This document shows positions 23,927 to 30,924 of a stretch of 36,961 nucleotides of DNA, in pieces. Every line of letters begins with the position of its first letter. Position 1 is the first letter of the stretch. The translations under genes were made by a program, and so were the position numbers. The stretch is from the IMG/VR virus record IMGVR_UViG_3300030104_005413, positions 1 through 36,961 of that record. One strand, written 5' to 3'. The stretch comes from a virus. The notes below the pieces were generated by a model. That model ran no database searches, had not been told where the DNA came from, and saw nothing but the letters and a program-made list of their open reading frames with translations.

Positions 23927-24127
23927 ATGAAAAAAGAAATAAACAAAGACACTATAATGACCGGTATAAAATGCAAGAAATGTAAAAAATCATTTACCGT
24001 AAGAGCCTTTGACCATATAGGAATGAATGAAGAAAAAGTATCTTACGGATGTCCAACTTGTCAAGATCATATTAGACCGCATAAAAGTATTTTAGATGAA
24101 ACAGAAAATTATAAAATTATATCATGA
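23927..24127 (+). CDS. Zinc-ribbon-like small protein
   Basis: 66 residues with CKKC (16-19) and CPTC (42-45), two CxxC knuckles 22 residues apart, as in zinc ribbons. The middle (FTVRAFDHIGMNEEKVSYG) would form the ribbon strands. It could bind nucleic acid or host RNA polymerase. The stop overlaps the next start (ATGA). Confidence 0.65.
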   Translation: MKKEINKDTIMTGIKCKKCKKSFTVRAFDHIGMNEEKVSYGCPTCQDHIRPHKSILDETENYKIIS

Positions 24128-24258
24128 GTATATTTGACCATTCACATTTAAGCCCTGAAGTAAGAAAGTTATTAGAAGAAAAATTAAAAAAAGAATTTAA
24201 TAAGAAGGAATCTAATAAAAATAAAAAACCCCCCAAATCTTCAAAAAAAGGGGGGTAA
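24124..24258 (+). CDS. 44-residue protein whose end overlaps a terminator
   Basis: ATG at 24124 within ATGA. It starts MSIFDHSHLSPEVRKLLEE, a helical charged protein with a basic tail ending KKPPKSSKKGG. The codons for PP and GG are the C6 and G6 arms of the terminator for the opposite operon. The coding start looks sound because of the coupled junction, while the tail may be shaped by the terminator. Function unknown. Confidence 0.55.
   Translation: MSIFDHSHLSPEVRKLLEEKLKKEFNKKESNKNKKPPKSSKKGG
24217..24255 (-). terminator. Rho-independent terminator of the leftward replication operon
   Basis: On the leftward strand CCCCCC (24255-24250), a 15-base loop and GGGGGG (24234-24229) are followed by TTTTTTATTTTTATT. 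It lies about 60 bp past the SSB-like gene stop. In the rightward direction there is no U tract. Confidence 0.82.
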
Positions 24259-24313
24259 AACTATGAAAAATATTTATTAAACTAACCATATAAAGGCTGG
24301 CCAAACCTATTTT

Positions 24314-24703
24314 TTAAAAAGGTAAATCGTCTTTAGATTCTACCTCCGCTTGTTCCGCTTTTGCTTGATCAACTCTTTCGAACATTTTATTGTCTCTAGC
24401 TTGTTGCGAATCTAATTCACTTGTAATTGCTATTTTCCAAGCATCTAGAGTATTAAAATAAATTGTTTCTCCTTTCGGGCTAACCCATGATCTGCCTCTT
24501 AAATTATAACTTACAACTACAAAGTCTCCCTCTGATCTATTGTCAAGTTGATGAAAATACTTTTCAATAACTTCAAATTTTATTTCTTGGGGATAATCTT
24601 CGTCGTCTGTTTTTATTGCAAATTCTCTTTTTATAAAACCATTTTTGTTTATAATATCAGATATATATATTAATTGGCCTCTTAATGTTTTTTCTTCTTT
24701 CAT
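24314..24703 (-). CDS. DUF3127 single-strand DNA-binding-like protein
   Basis: 129 residues. REFAIKTDDEDYPQEIKFEV (26-45), GDFVVVSYNLRGRSWV (59-74) and LDAWKI (87-92) match the Bacteroidota DUF3127 OB-fold family. The acidic tail ends SKDDLPF, the SSB-type tip that recruits partner proteins. It should coat single-stranded DNA at the phage fork. It is the last gene of the leftward replication operon, just before the terminator. Confidence 0.8.
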   Translation of the reverse strand: MKEEKTLRGQLIYISDIINKNGFIKREFAIKTDDEDYPQEIKFEVIEKYFHQLDNRSEGDFVVVSYNLRGRSWVSPKGETIYFNTLDAWKIAITSELDSQQARDNKMFERVDQAKAEQAEVESKDDLPF

Positions 24704-24708
24704 GATTA

Positions 24709-25158
24709 TTAATTTATTGTTGCTATTTTTTTGTAATTATTTAATTCTCTTAAATTTTTGTTGTATTCTTTTTTTATGATCCTTAATGAATCAATAGAAA
24801 TTTCACTTTTTTGCATATCATATTTAAGATTTGCAAGCAGTCTTTCTTTTTTTTGAATCATATCATTTGCGTTTATATGTCTAGAAATCTCATTTGTTTC
24901 GATATATGTCGATCTTAAATGCCTTGTATCCATATCTTTTTTATAACCAGATATTTCTATCAAGCATAGTTCTCGAAGTTCTTTTAATCTTCCCGTAACT
25001 TGGTTTATTGGAATCTCTAATACATTAGCGATTTCTTGTGCTGTTATTGGTATATTTGAATTTTGAATAGCTTTTAAAACTCTTCTTTGTTTATTTCCTA
25101 TTCTGTCCTGGATTTTCCAGTAAGATTCATTGCGATTTTGTATTGATGTTTGTTGCAT
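24709..25158 (-). CDS. Winged-helix DNA-binding protein with coiled coil
   Basis: 149 residues. Residues about 20-75 (RRVLKAIQNSNIPITAQEIA, then PINQVTGRLKELRELCLIEI) form a winged helix-turn-helix of MarR/ArsR style. Residues about 98-145 are a charged coiled coil likely for dimerisation. It may control the early or replication genes. The ATG is preceded by the AACGCTAAATAAAAATAAA element. It lies between the replication genes and the SSB-like gene. Confidence 0.65.
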   Translation of the reverse strand: MQQTSIQNRNESYWKIQDRIGNKQRRVLKAIQNSNIPITAQEIANVLEIPINQVTGRLKELRELCLIEISGYKKDMDTRHLRSTYIETNEISRHINANDMIQKKERLLANLKYDMQKSEISIDSLRIIKKEYNKNLRELNNYKKIATIN

Positions 25159-25175
25159 TTTATTTTTATTTAGCG

Positions 25176-25721
25176 TTAATATTTATTTTTTGACGACCTA
25201 GGCGCGTCTGGCTGATTAGCTTTAAACTCCTCATGCCTCCTTTTATTTATATCATAAGCTATTTCCATTCTAGCCTCTGAATACATTCTTATTATTTTTA
25301 ACAATCTATCTAAAGTCAATCCATCATATAAATCATAATAGCCGTGTAGAATTCTTTTAAAAATTATTGTCAGATCTGAAATCTTATTATAACCATAGGA
25401 TTGAAGAATTTCATGGGCCGCGATTCTGATTTGATCTTCAGACATTGAAGTTTTACGATCTAAAGTTTTATTTAAAAAGACGATCCAGCCCATTATTAAA
25501 CCTTTAGCCCACCCATAACCAAAACCTCCATTTTCTTCAGTTCTGGCTAATTTATTTAATGTATCCGTTTCACTGTTTATTGATTCCTCAACGGTCATAA
25601 ATGCCGTATTGGTAATATTTTCATAAGGATCATATTTCCTTAAATACTTGTTCGTTTGCACCTCTTTGGATTTCTTCGAGGAACTCATTTGAGTATTTTG
25701 TTCTTTTTTTATTATTTTCAT
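25176..25721 (-). CDS. Replication-associated protein (DUF6633-like, possible helicase loader)
   Basis: 181 residues. The N-terminal 30 residues are polar. Residues about 90-165 hold DLTIIFKRILHGYYDLYDGL and LLKIIRMYSEARMEIAYDINKR, which resemble DUF6633-type proteins beside initiator genes in Bacteroidota phages. A helicase-loader role is a guess from its place directly after the initiator. It overlaps that gene by 92 bp if ATG 25721 is used; ATG 25688 is the alternative. The 25721 start lies inside a variant ACGCTAAATGAAAA of the recurring element. Confidence 0.55.
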   Translation of the reverse strand: MKIIKKEQNTQMSSSKKSKEVQTNKYLRKYDPYENITNTAFMTVEESINSETDTLNKLARTEENGGFGYGWAKGLIMGWIVFLNKTLDRKTSMSEDQIRIAAHEILQSYGYNKISDLTIIFKRILHGYYDLYDGLTLDRLLKIIRMYSEARMEIAYDINKRRHEEFKANQPDAPRSSKNKY

Positions 25722-26349
25722 TTAGCGTATTATTATATATTATTTCATCTAACCAAGCTTTTTGATTTAAAAAAACTTCGGGGTTTTTCCTGTATTTTTT
25801 TTCAGGTTGAGCCAATTTATATTTTGGTATGTATTCAATTATTTCCACTTTAGTTTTATAAGGAAGTTTATTCCACTTTTTTTCGCATCGATCTTTACTT
25901 ACTTTTTTGTCGTATAAATCCCAAAATTCAGTAAAATCCGGGCGAATGTATTGTTTAGTTTCATCTTCATTTTTATTTACATCTTCATTTGCATTTGCAT
26001 TTACCATATGATTAACATATGTTTTTGATATGTTTAACATATGATCTTTTGTTTTACCTAATCTGTTGTTTCTTCTAGATTCAGAATAGTTTTTCCTTTT
26101 TTCTGATTCTTTAATCATTCTATTGTTAAAGTATTTGTTATCCTGGGTTTTTTTAAAAAAATTTTCGATCAGATATTCCGAAGGATCATGATTCCTTAAA
26201 ACTCTTTTAATAGTTTCTAAAGATAAAGGCCCCTCAATATGTTGCTCATTCATTAAGAGAATTAACATTCCTATTTCTTCAAGATTTAATTTTTGCGTTC
26301 CAGCATTAAAATCTTTAGCATACATTAAATAGGCGGGGTCTTTGCTCAT
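25630..26349 (-). CDS. DUF1376-type replication initiator
   Basis: 239 residues. Residues 1-60 (DPAYLMYAKDFNAGTQKLNL) match DUF1376/YdaU-like proteins of phage replication modules. Residues about 75-130 are a charged linker with Asn repeats, and residues about 135-210 (FTEFWDLYDKKVSKDRCEKK) match the DnaD/DnaT-like initiator C-terminus seen in similar phages. It likely binds the origin and recruits host DnaB or a loader. Four 11-bp repeats lie inside the linker-coding part (26005-26048), as lambda's origin lies in O. It overlaps the DnaA-like gene by 4 bp. Confidence 0.7.
   Translation of the reverse strand: MSKDPAYLMYAKDFNAGTQKLNLEEIGMLILLMNEQHIEGPLSLETIKRVLRNHDPSEYLIENFFKKTQDNKYFNNRMIKESEKRKNYSESRRNNRLGKTKDHMLNISKTYVNHMVNANANEDVNKNEDETKQYIRPDFTEFWDLYDKKVSKDRCEKKWNKLPYKTKVEIIEYIPKYKLAQPEKKYRKNPEVFLNQKAWLDEIIYNNTLNENNKKRTKYSNEFLEEIQRGANEQVFKEI
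26005..26048. repeat. Four 11-bp iterons, candidate replication origin
   Basis: CATATG begins at 26005, 26016 and 26038 and GATATG at 26027, all exactly 11 bp apart, with similar flanks (ATTAA, TTTTT, TTTAA, ATCTT). Eleven is not a multiple of three, so coding constraint does not explain it. Direct repeats TCTTCATTT and GCATTT adjoin at 25964-26002. Helically phased sites inside an initiator gene are typical of a lambda-like origin. Confidence 0.65.
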
Positions 26350-26837
26350 AATATTTCAGCATTTACGTTAATTTGATTTAAATATTTAGATTGAATAAAA
26401 GAAATTACTTCAAGCCGTTGTTCTTCGGTTAATTTTTTTATTTCTTTTTTTAAGGTATCTAGATGTTTGTCTTCATTATCAAGGCCGTCATAACCTTTAA
26501 ACTTCATTCTCCAGAGTTTAGCTAAATTTCGAAACTCTTCATCAAAATTATATAAATTGTCATAGGTTCTGCAATGATATAAAACCGTAGCGTGATCTCG
26601 ATTTAAATATCTACCTATACCTGAAAGGGATAGTTTTAAATCAAACCTCGCATATTTGCAAAAGATTTTTAATAAATTAATTTTTGCTCTAAACCTACCT
26701 TCTTGTTCTTTTAAATCCCAAGAGGTTTCTTCAAAAATAGGTTTATAATATTGATCTAATATTCTTGATGTTACTTGTGTGATTGAATCGGCTTGTTTTT
26801 GTCGAATCGATTCTTTTGAATTATTATTTGTTTCCAC
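26346..26837 (-). CDS. DnaA domain IV-like replication protein
   Basis: 163 residues with a GTG start at 26837. Residues about 58-92 (KYARFDLKLSLSGIGRYLNR, DHATVLYHCR) match the DnaA signature helix-turn-helix that reads DnaA boxes. No ATPase domain is present. The C-terminal 60 residues are charged helices. Probably a phage origin-binding factor that works with the initiator encoded next to it, or an element that uses host DnaA sites. It follows a TCGCTAAATAAAAAATAAA leader. Confidence 0.8.
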   Translation of the reverse strand: METNNNSKESIRQKQADSITQVTSRILDQYYKPIFEETSWDLKEQEGRFRAKINLLKIFCKYARFDLKLSLSGIGRYLNRDHATVLYHCRTYDNLYNFDEEFRNLAKLWRMKFKGYDGLDNEDKHLDTLKKEIKKLTEEQRLEVISFIQSKYLNQINVNAEIL

Positions 26838-26867
26838 TATCTTTATTTTTTATTTAGCGATAAAAGT

Positions 26868-26925
26868 GGGAAGGGATTTTTTGGTTGCTATTTCCACGTA
26901 GCCATTGAACCCTTCCCTTTTTTAT
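26868..26925. terminator. Bidirectional terminator-like hairpin
   Basis: GGGAAGGG (26868-26875) pairs with CCCTTCCC (26910-26917). TTTTTTAT follows on the plus strand and ACTTTTATC on the minus strand. An inner stem, GGTTGCTA with TAGCCATT, holds a TTTCCACG loop. It separates the 28679-26922 genes from the replication genes and could act as an attenuator; its strong T tract faces rightward, against known transcription. Confidence 0.55.
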
Positions 26926-27233
26926 AAATGTATTGTAAATAACTTTATAAACTTTGCATATTTTTTATTTGAATATTTCTGTATCAAATCAATTCTAAAA
27001 TTGATTTCATCTAAAGGAAATTTTTCATTTAAAGTATTTATAAATTTTAATCTACTTTTTTCTGTTCTGTTTCCTGATCTGATAAACTCTAGATATTTTT
27101 CTTTATTATCTTTACGTTCCTTTAATAATATGTTAAGAATTTCAAGCGATAAAATCACGATTCTATTTCCAACATATTTAATGTGTCTTTTTTTTCTAAA
27201 AACATTAAAAGGAAAAAAATTTAATAAAAGCAT
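26922..27233 (-). CDS. Small basic protein, unknown
   Basis: 103 residues from ATG 27233, one base after the upstream stop; an in-frame ATG at 27257 would overlap that gene. It is very basic with hydrophobic N-terminal residues (LLLNFFPFNVFRKKRH) but no clear membrane segment. Mid-part LEILNILLKERKDNKEK is helical. A plus-strand ORF over it (26905-27273) is a low-complexity shadow. No family is recognised. Confidence 0.5.
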   Translation of the reverse strand: MLLLNFFPFNVFRKKRHIKYVGNRIVILSLEILNILLKERKDNKEKYLEFIRSGNRTEKSRLKFINTLNEKFPLDEINFRIDLIQKYSNKKYAKFIKLFTIHL

Positions 27234-27234
27234 G

Positions 27235-27468
27235 TTAAAAAGGTCTTTCGTTTTCAAACTCTTTATCCTCTAGAGTGCGTTTAATTGTCCAAAGAAAATC
27301 TTTGTTATTATCTGGAGAATTTTCTTGTTCTTGGAATAGAATTTTTAAAAGTTCTCTTTTTAATTCACCTTTAAGTGGCAAATCTTCGATATTAAAAACC
27401 GTTGTTTCTTCTTGTTCGCATACATTTTCCCAATGCATTACTAATTGAACTTCTTTGATTTTTGCCAT
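27235..27468 (-). CDS. Small acidic early protein
   Basis: 77 residues, starting MAKIKEVQLVMHWENVCEQE. The pattern suggests a short strand followed by helices (LKRELLKILFQEQENS). It lies in the leftward early operon just before the basic protein and nine bases after the OB-like gene. No family is recognised. Confidence 0.55.
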   Translation of the reverse strand: MAKIKEVQLVMHWENVCEQEETTVFNIEDLPLKGELKRELLKILFQEQENSPDNNKDFLWTIKRTLEDKEFENERPF

Positions 27469-27477
27469 AACTTTAAA

Positions 27478-27846
27478 TTAATTTCCAGTTAAACAATAAG
27501 CTTCAAACCTCTTTGAAGTTTCAATAACTTTTTCTGCGTCTGCTGTATTTTTACTTGCAGTAAATAAAGTTGAGGCCGCTTTGAGACATCCACATCTTAA
27601 AATTTTCATTTCCTTCTCATATTCTGCATTACTTACTTCTTTTAAAGTTCCATTTTGGGCTTTTTCAAGATCATAGGTAACAGTATCTCCTTCAACTTTT
27701 TTCCAAGGAATATCTTCAAGTTGAAATTTATTAAGAACTAAATCGTTATCGAGGACGACTTCGAATTTATTAAATACTTTGCCGTCTCCCGTTTTCCATT
27801 GTCCGTTTGGTTGCTTTGATTTTATTTTTGCTGTTGCTAATTCCAT
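27478..27846 (-). CDS. OB-fold-like early DNA-metabolism protein
   Basis: 122 residues. Residues 1-70 (ATAKIKSKQPNGQWKTGDGK, FNKFEVVLDN) have alternating strands as in a small OB fold, followed by VEGDTVTYDLEKAQNG. The C-terminal half is a helix with KILRCGCLKAAS. It could bind single-stranded DNA and aid recombination or replication. No aromatic SSB signature is complete, so the assignment is tentative. Confidence 0.5.
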   Translation of the reverse strand: MELATAKIKSKQPNGQWKTGDGKVFNKFEVVLDNDLVLNKFQLEDIPWKKVEGDTVTYDLEKAQNGTLKEVSNAEYEKEMKILRCGCLKAASTLFTASKNTADAEKVIETSKRFEAYCLTGN

Positions 27847-27848
27847 GG

Positions 27849-28307
27849 CTATTTTTTATTTATAAGATTAGACTTCCAGTTTTCAATATCTCGATCTAAA
27901 AAATACCATTTACCTGACATGGCAACTCTTTTAAGATTCCCTTTTTGAACTTCCTGTCTTATTAAATAAGCAGAAAAACCCGTTTCATTTTGAACATCTT
28001 TTAAGGTCTTTAAATTTTTTCTTGAAAGGTTATTTACGAAATCAGATTCATTTATTTTCTTAATATCTTCGTATTCTATAATATCTGGTGAAGATTTTGA
28101 AAATATAGAACCAATCAAATCGTTATTTTCTAAATATTTAGCGATCTTATCTTGTTGTTCTTTAATTTCAGTTAACTTAATTTCTAATTTATCAAGTTTA
28201 ACTAGACTAGTATCCATTATTTGTTGTTGTTCAAAAGCCATATTTTTAAAAGTTTTAATCGGCTTTTTGGTAATTATATTACCTTTTTTATTTAGCGTAT
28301 AATCCAT
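27849..28307 (-). CDS. Coiled-coil protein with excisionase-like HTH
   Basis: 152 residues. Residues about 30-65 are coiled coil. Residues about 100-145 (LKDVQNETGFSAYLIRQEVQ, KWYFLDRDIENW) resemble a MerR/excisionase helix-turn-helix of the HTH_17 type. It may be an Xis or an early regulator. ATG 28307 is used, but a palindrome and the recurring element lie just after it, so the Met at 28241 is a real alternative. It is the second gene of the leftward early operon. Confidence 0.6.
   Translation of the reverse strand: MDYTLNKKGNIITKKPIKTFKNMAFEQQQIMDTSLVKLDKLEIKLTEIKEQQDKIAKYLENNDLIGSIFSKSSPDIIEYEDIKKINESDFVNNLSRKNLKTLKDVQNETGFSAYLIRQEVQKGNLKRVAMSGKWYFLDRDIENWKSNLINKK
28269..28283. promoter_or_regulatory. 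15-bp palindrome, possible operator
   Basis: GGTAAT-TAT-ATTACC is a perfect inverted repeat with 6-bp arms. It lies just upstream of the alternative start of the excisionase-like gene and beside an ACGCTAAATAAAAAA element. It could be the binding site of a dimeric regulator. Confidence 0.45.
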
Positions 28308-28319
28308 TTTTTTTGTGTT

Positions 28320-28679
28320 TTAATTATTATTAATTTTTTGCAACTCATTCTCTATATTTTTTTCCACCGAGTTATAAATTGCTGTTTTCATTTCTGAATG
28401 TTGATATTTAGTAAATTTTTGTTCAATTTCTGAACTATCATACAAACTTAATGTTAAAAACATTTTATGGGATTCTAATTTGTGTTTATTTTTTCGATCA
28501 TATTTATTAATTTGTTCCACGATTCCTGATAATATTAATTTATCAGAACCCAAATCAAAAGTTTGAGGCTTTATGTCGATATTTACTAGGTCTCCGTTTC
28601 GTCTAACATTAGATAAATCTAATTTAATGTTGACATCTTTTAATTTATTTAATCTTCTTTTATATTCATTTATGTTCAT
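28320..28679 (-). CDS. First gene of leftward early operon, unknown function
   Basis: 119 residues, starting MNINEYKRRLNKLKDVNIKL. The middle has alternating strands (LILSGIVEQINKYDRKNK, HKMFLTLSLYD) and the end is helical. It lies nearest to the leftward early promoter at the repressor/early switch, a position often used for a Cro-like or anti-repressor product, but there is no HTH. The family is not recognised. Confidence 0.55.
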   Translation of the reverse strand: MNINEYKRRLNKLKDVNIKLDLSNVRRNGDLVNIDIKPQTFDLGSDKLILSGIVEQINKYDRKNKHKLESHKMFLTLSLYDSSEIEQKFTKYQHSEMKTAIYNSVEKNIENELQKINNN

Positions 28680-28703
28680 AATTTTGTATATTGTTTTGTC
28701 AAT

Positions 28704-28800
28704 ATTTAGTTAATTCTAATTTGACTAAATTTTAACATATTTTGTATATATTTTAATTAAATTTTAACTAAATATAAACTAAATTTTTAAAAACAACAAA
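28704..28800 (-). promoter_or_regulatory. Leftward early promoter with ACTAAAT operators
   Basis: The leftward strand has TTTG (28800-28797), a 20-base spacer, and TATATTTA (28776-28769). ACTAAAT occurs at 28724, 28767 and 28778 and its complement ATTTAGT at 28704. Two copies, 11 bp apart, cover the -7 box and spacer, so repressor bound there would block the promoter. The rightward repressor promoter in this gap is not clear. Confidence 0.65.
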
Positions 28801-28831
28801 AAAAAATAAAAAAAAATAAAAATAACATAAA

Positions 28832-29710
28832 ATGGCATATAATACATTGACACTTAGTGATAAACGTAAAGATCAAAATTCAGAAAGGATGCTTAAAATA
28901 ATAGAGTGGAGTGGTCTCCCTGTATATGCATTCGCTAAAACTTGTAAAATTTCATCAGCCTCCTCAATAAATAACGTAATTAAAAAAGGAGTAACCCCAA
29001 GTGAGGCAGTTATAAGTAAAATTGTGAATAGATTCCCGCAATTATCTTACGATTGGATACTTACCGGATCGGGCACAATGTTAACAATTTCAAGTGATGA
29101 AAATTCTTCGGAATATTCTCAAAAAACATCTAGAGACGCAACATTCAACCAAATATTAAAAAAACTAGAGTCTCATGAAATGGCTCTAGAAGGGGTTTTT
29201 AAAAAATCTGATTCATTAATTGAAAAAATGAATTCAATCATGTTATTGATTAGTGAAAACCAAGCGATGACAACTTTGAAATTTGATAAATTAATTAATT
29301 ATTTTACGGAATATGTTACCAAACAAAGAGAGCAAAACTCACAGGCAATAGAAGATTTTACAAAAATGATAAACACTATAGTTAAATCTCAAAATGCAGC
29401 AGATGATAGGTCAGATGAAAGCCTAAAAGCTGGTATGGCTTTAGTTAAATCAATAGAACAAACTAAAATAGAAGGTGTAGCAATGATAAAAGCTGTACAT
29501 GAGCAATCTAACAGAGCTTTAGAACTTGGCGAAAGGGCTTTAGATGAAAACACAAAAGCCTTACAGAGTTTCGAAAAAGGTTTAGAAGGTTATGCTACAG
29601 AGAGAGACAAAAAAGCAGAAGAGATTACTCTTGTTAATGTAGAAAAATTATTTAGAGAATTAATAGAACAAAAAGGGCTAGGCACTTATACTAAATATAA
29701 AAAGATTTAA
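28832..29710 (+). CDS. Phage repressor-like protein with coiled-coil C-terminus
   Basis: 292 residues. Residues about 18-78 (RMLKIIEWSGLPVYAFAKTC, then FPQLSYDWILTGSGTML) match the N-terminal helix-turn-helix of Bacteroidota phage repressors. The usual C-terminal S24/LexA protease is missing. Instead residues about 100-290 are a long charged helix with heptads. It is divergent from the early operon across operator repeats, and convergent with integrase (4-bp overlap). Likely maintains lysogeny, but without self-cleavage; induction would need another signal. An anti-repressor is the alternative. Confidence 0.7.
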   Translation: MAYNTLTLSDKRKDQNSERMLKIIEWSGLPVYAFAKTCKISSASSINNVIKKGVTPSEAVISKIVNRFPQLSYDWILTGSGTMLTISSDENSSEYSQKTSRDATFNQILKKLESHEMALEGVFKKSDSLIEKMNSIMLLISENQAMTTLKFDKLINYFTEYVTKQREQNSQAIEDFTKMINTIVKSQNAADDRSDESLKAGMALVKSIEQTKIEGVAMIKAVHEQSNRALELGERALDENTKALQSFEKGLEGYATERDKKAEEITLVNVEKLFRELIEQKGLGTYTKYKKI

Positions 29711-30903
29711 TTCCAAATTTTATTTACGGAATCCTTTAAACTTTGGTGATCGTCAATGTCATAATTTTGAAGCGTTTTAACTTCTCTAATACCTGTTATT
29801 CTCATTATATCTGAATATGATAAACCCTTTTGAGTTGAGATCGTTATGAAAGTCCTACGAGCTGTGTGGCTACCTATTTTTTGCCATTTAAAAAATGTTT
29901 TTGAAATTTTCTTCGATCCATAAAAAGTATCCACAACGATAGGGGTATCAATACCGATAATTTTACATATTTTTTGGATGTTCTTATTGAATTTTTGAGA
30001 ACTGATCCTTGGGTATGAATAATCGTATTTCTCTAATAATGATCTTAATTTATCATGTAAAGGAATTTTACAAATATGATTCGTCTTCTTTTGTCTAATT
30101 TCTAAATGATCGCTTTTTAAATTAGCTTTTGAAATTTTTGAGTAATCTGAAAACCTCTGTCCTGAATAAATTCCAATCAAAAAAACGTCTCTATTAAAAC
30201 TAAGTCTTTCATCTAGTTGGGCGTTTTCTAATTTTTCAATCTCTATTGAAGTTAAAGCAACGTGGCTTGTTTCTCTTTTTTTTATTTGATGTTCTTTATA
30301 CTCTAAATTATCCGTGTGATTATTTTTAACCGCCCAATTCAAAAAAGTTTTAAAAAAGCCTAAATATCGATGTAACGTATTATCAGATAATTCATGTATT
30401 GTTCTTAAATAAGAAATAAAATCAATAAAAAAAGAAGAATTTAATTCTTCAAAATCAATCAGATCAGATTTAAATTGAAACAGTTTTTTATAAACTCTTT
30501 TATATTTTTCTATTGATGTTTTATTAAATGATCCTAGGGTTTGTTTTTCTTTAATAAATAATTTAAAACAATCCGAAACCGTTCCCGTTTGAATATCTTC
30601 ATTAATTTTTTTAAAAGTTTTATCAAACTCCCTTTTAATTATTTCTTGAGTTAAATTTTTGCCGTGATATTCTTTTAATAAATCTAAAACCTCGTCATAT
30701 TCATTTAATATTTTTGAAAGCTTTCTATTTTGATCACCCTCTTTGCCTCTTTTTATTTTTGGTCTGTGCGTATTTTTATCCCAATTATTAGGGTCTATTT
30801 TTAAACCCGTATAATATTTATAAACATTATTATATTTAGAAATATATATTTGACATTGAATGATTGAAATTTCATTTTTTGGATCACGTAAGAAAAATCC
30901 CAT
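29707..30903 (-). CDS. int: Tyrosine-family integrase
   Basis: 398 residues. Residues about 110-205 form the SAM-like core-binding domain. The catalytic domain has Arg250 (GIYSGQR), Lys near 273 (QKKTNH), HTARR with His346 and Arg349, and the nucleophile Tyr381 (LQNYD). The sixth conserved position (His/Trp) appears as Arg373 in GIREVKT. It should integrate the phage at a tRNA-type attB using the attP region just upstream of its start. The ATG follows GCTAAATAAAAA. Confidence 0.9.
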   Translation of the reverse strand: MGFFLRDPKNEISIIQCQIYISKYNNVYKYYTGLKIDPNNWDKNTHRPKIKRGKEGDQNRKLSKILNEYDEVLDLLKEYHGKNLTQEIIKREFDKTFKKINEDIQTGTVSDCFKLFIKEKQTLGSFNKTSIEKYKRVYKKLFQFKSDLIDFEELNSSFFIDFISYLRTIHELSDNTLHRYLGFFKTFLNWAVKNNHTDNLEYKEHQIKKRETSHVALTSIEIEKLENAQLDERLSFNRDVFLIGIYSGQRFSDYSKISKANLKSDHLEIRQKKTNHICKIPLHDKLRSLLEKYDYSYPRISSQKFNKNIQKICKIIGIDTPIVVDTFYGSKKISKTFFKWQKIGSHTARRTFITISTQKGLSYSDIMRITGIREVKTLQNYDIDDHQSLKDSVNKIWN

Positions 30904-30924
30904 TTTTTATTTAGCTTTTTTTAT

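Noticed and set aside
26905-27273. 122-residue plus-strand ORF
   Set aside because: Low-complexity Phe/Leu/Ser frame antisense to two early genes; it lacks a promoter and start element.
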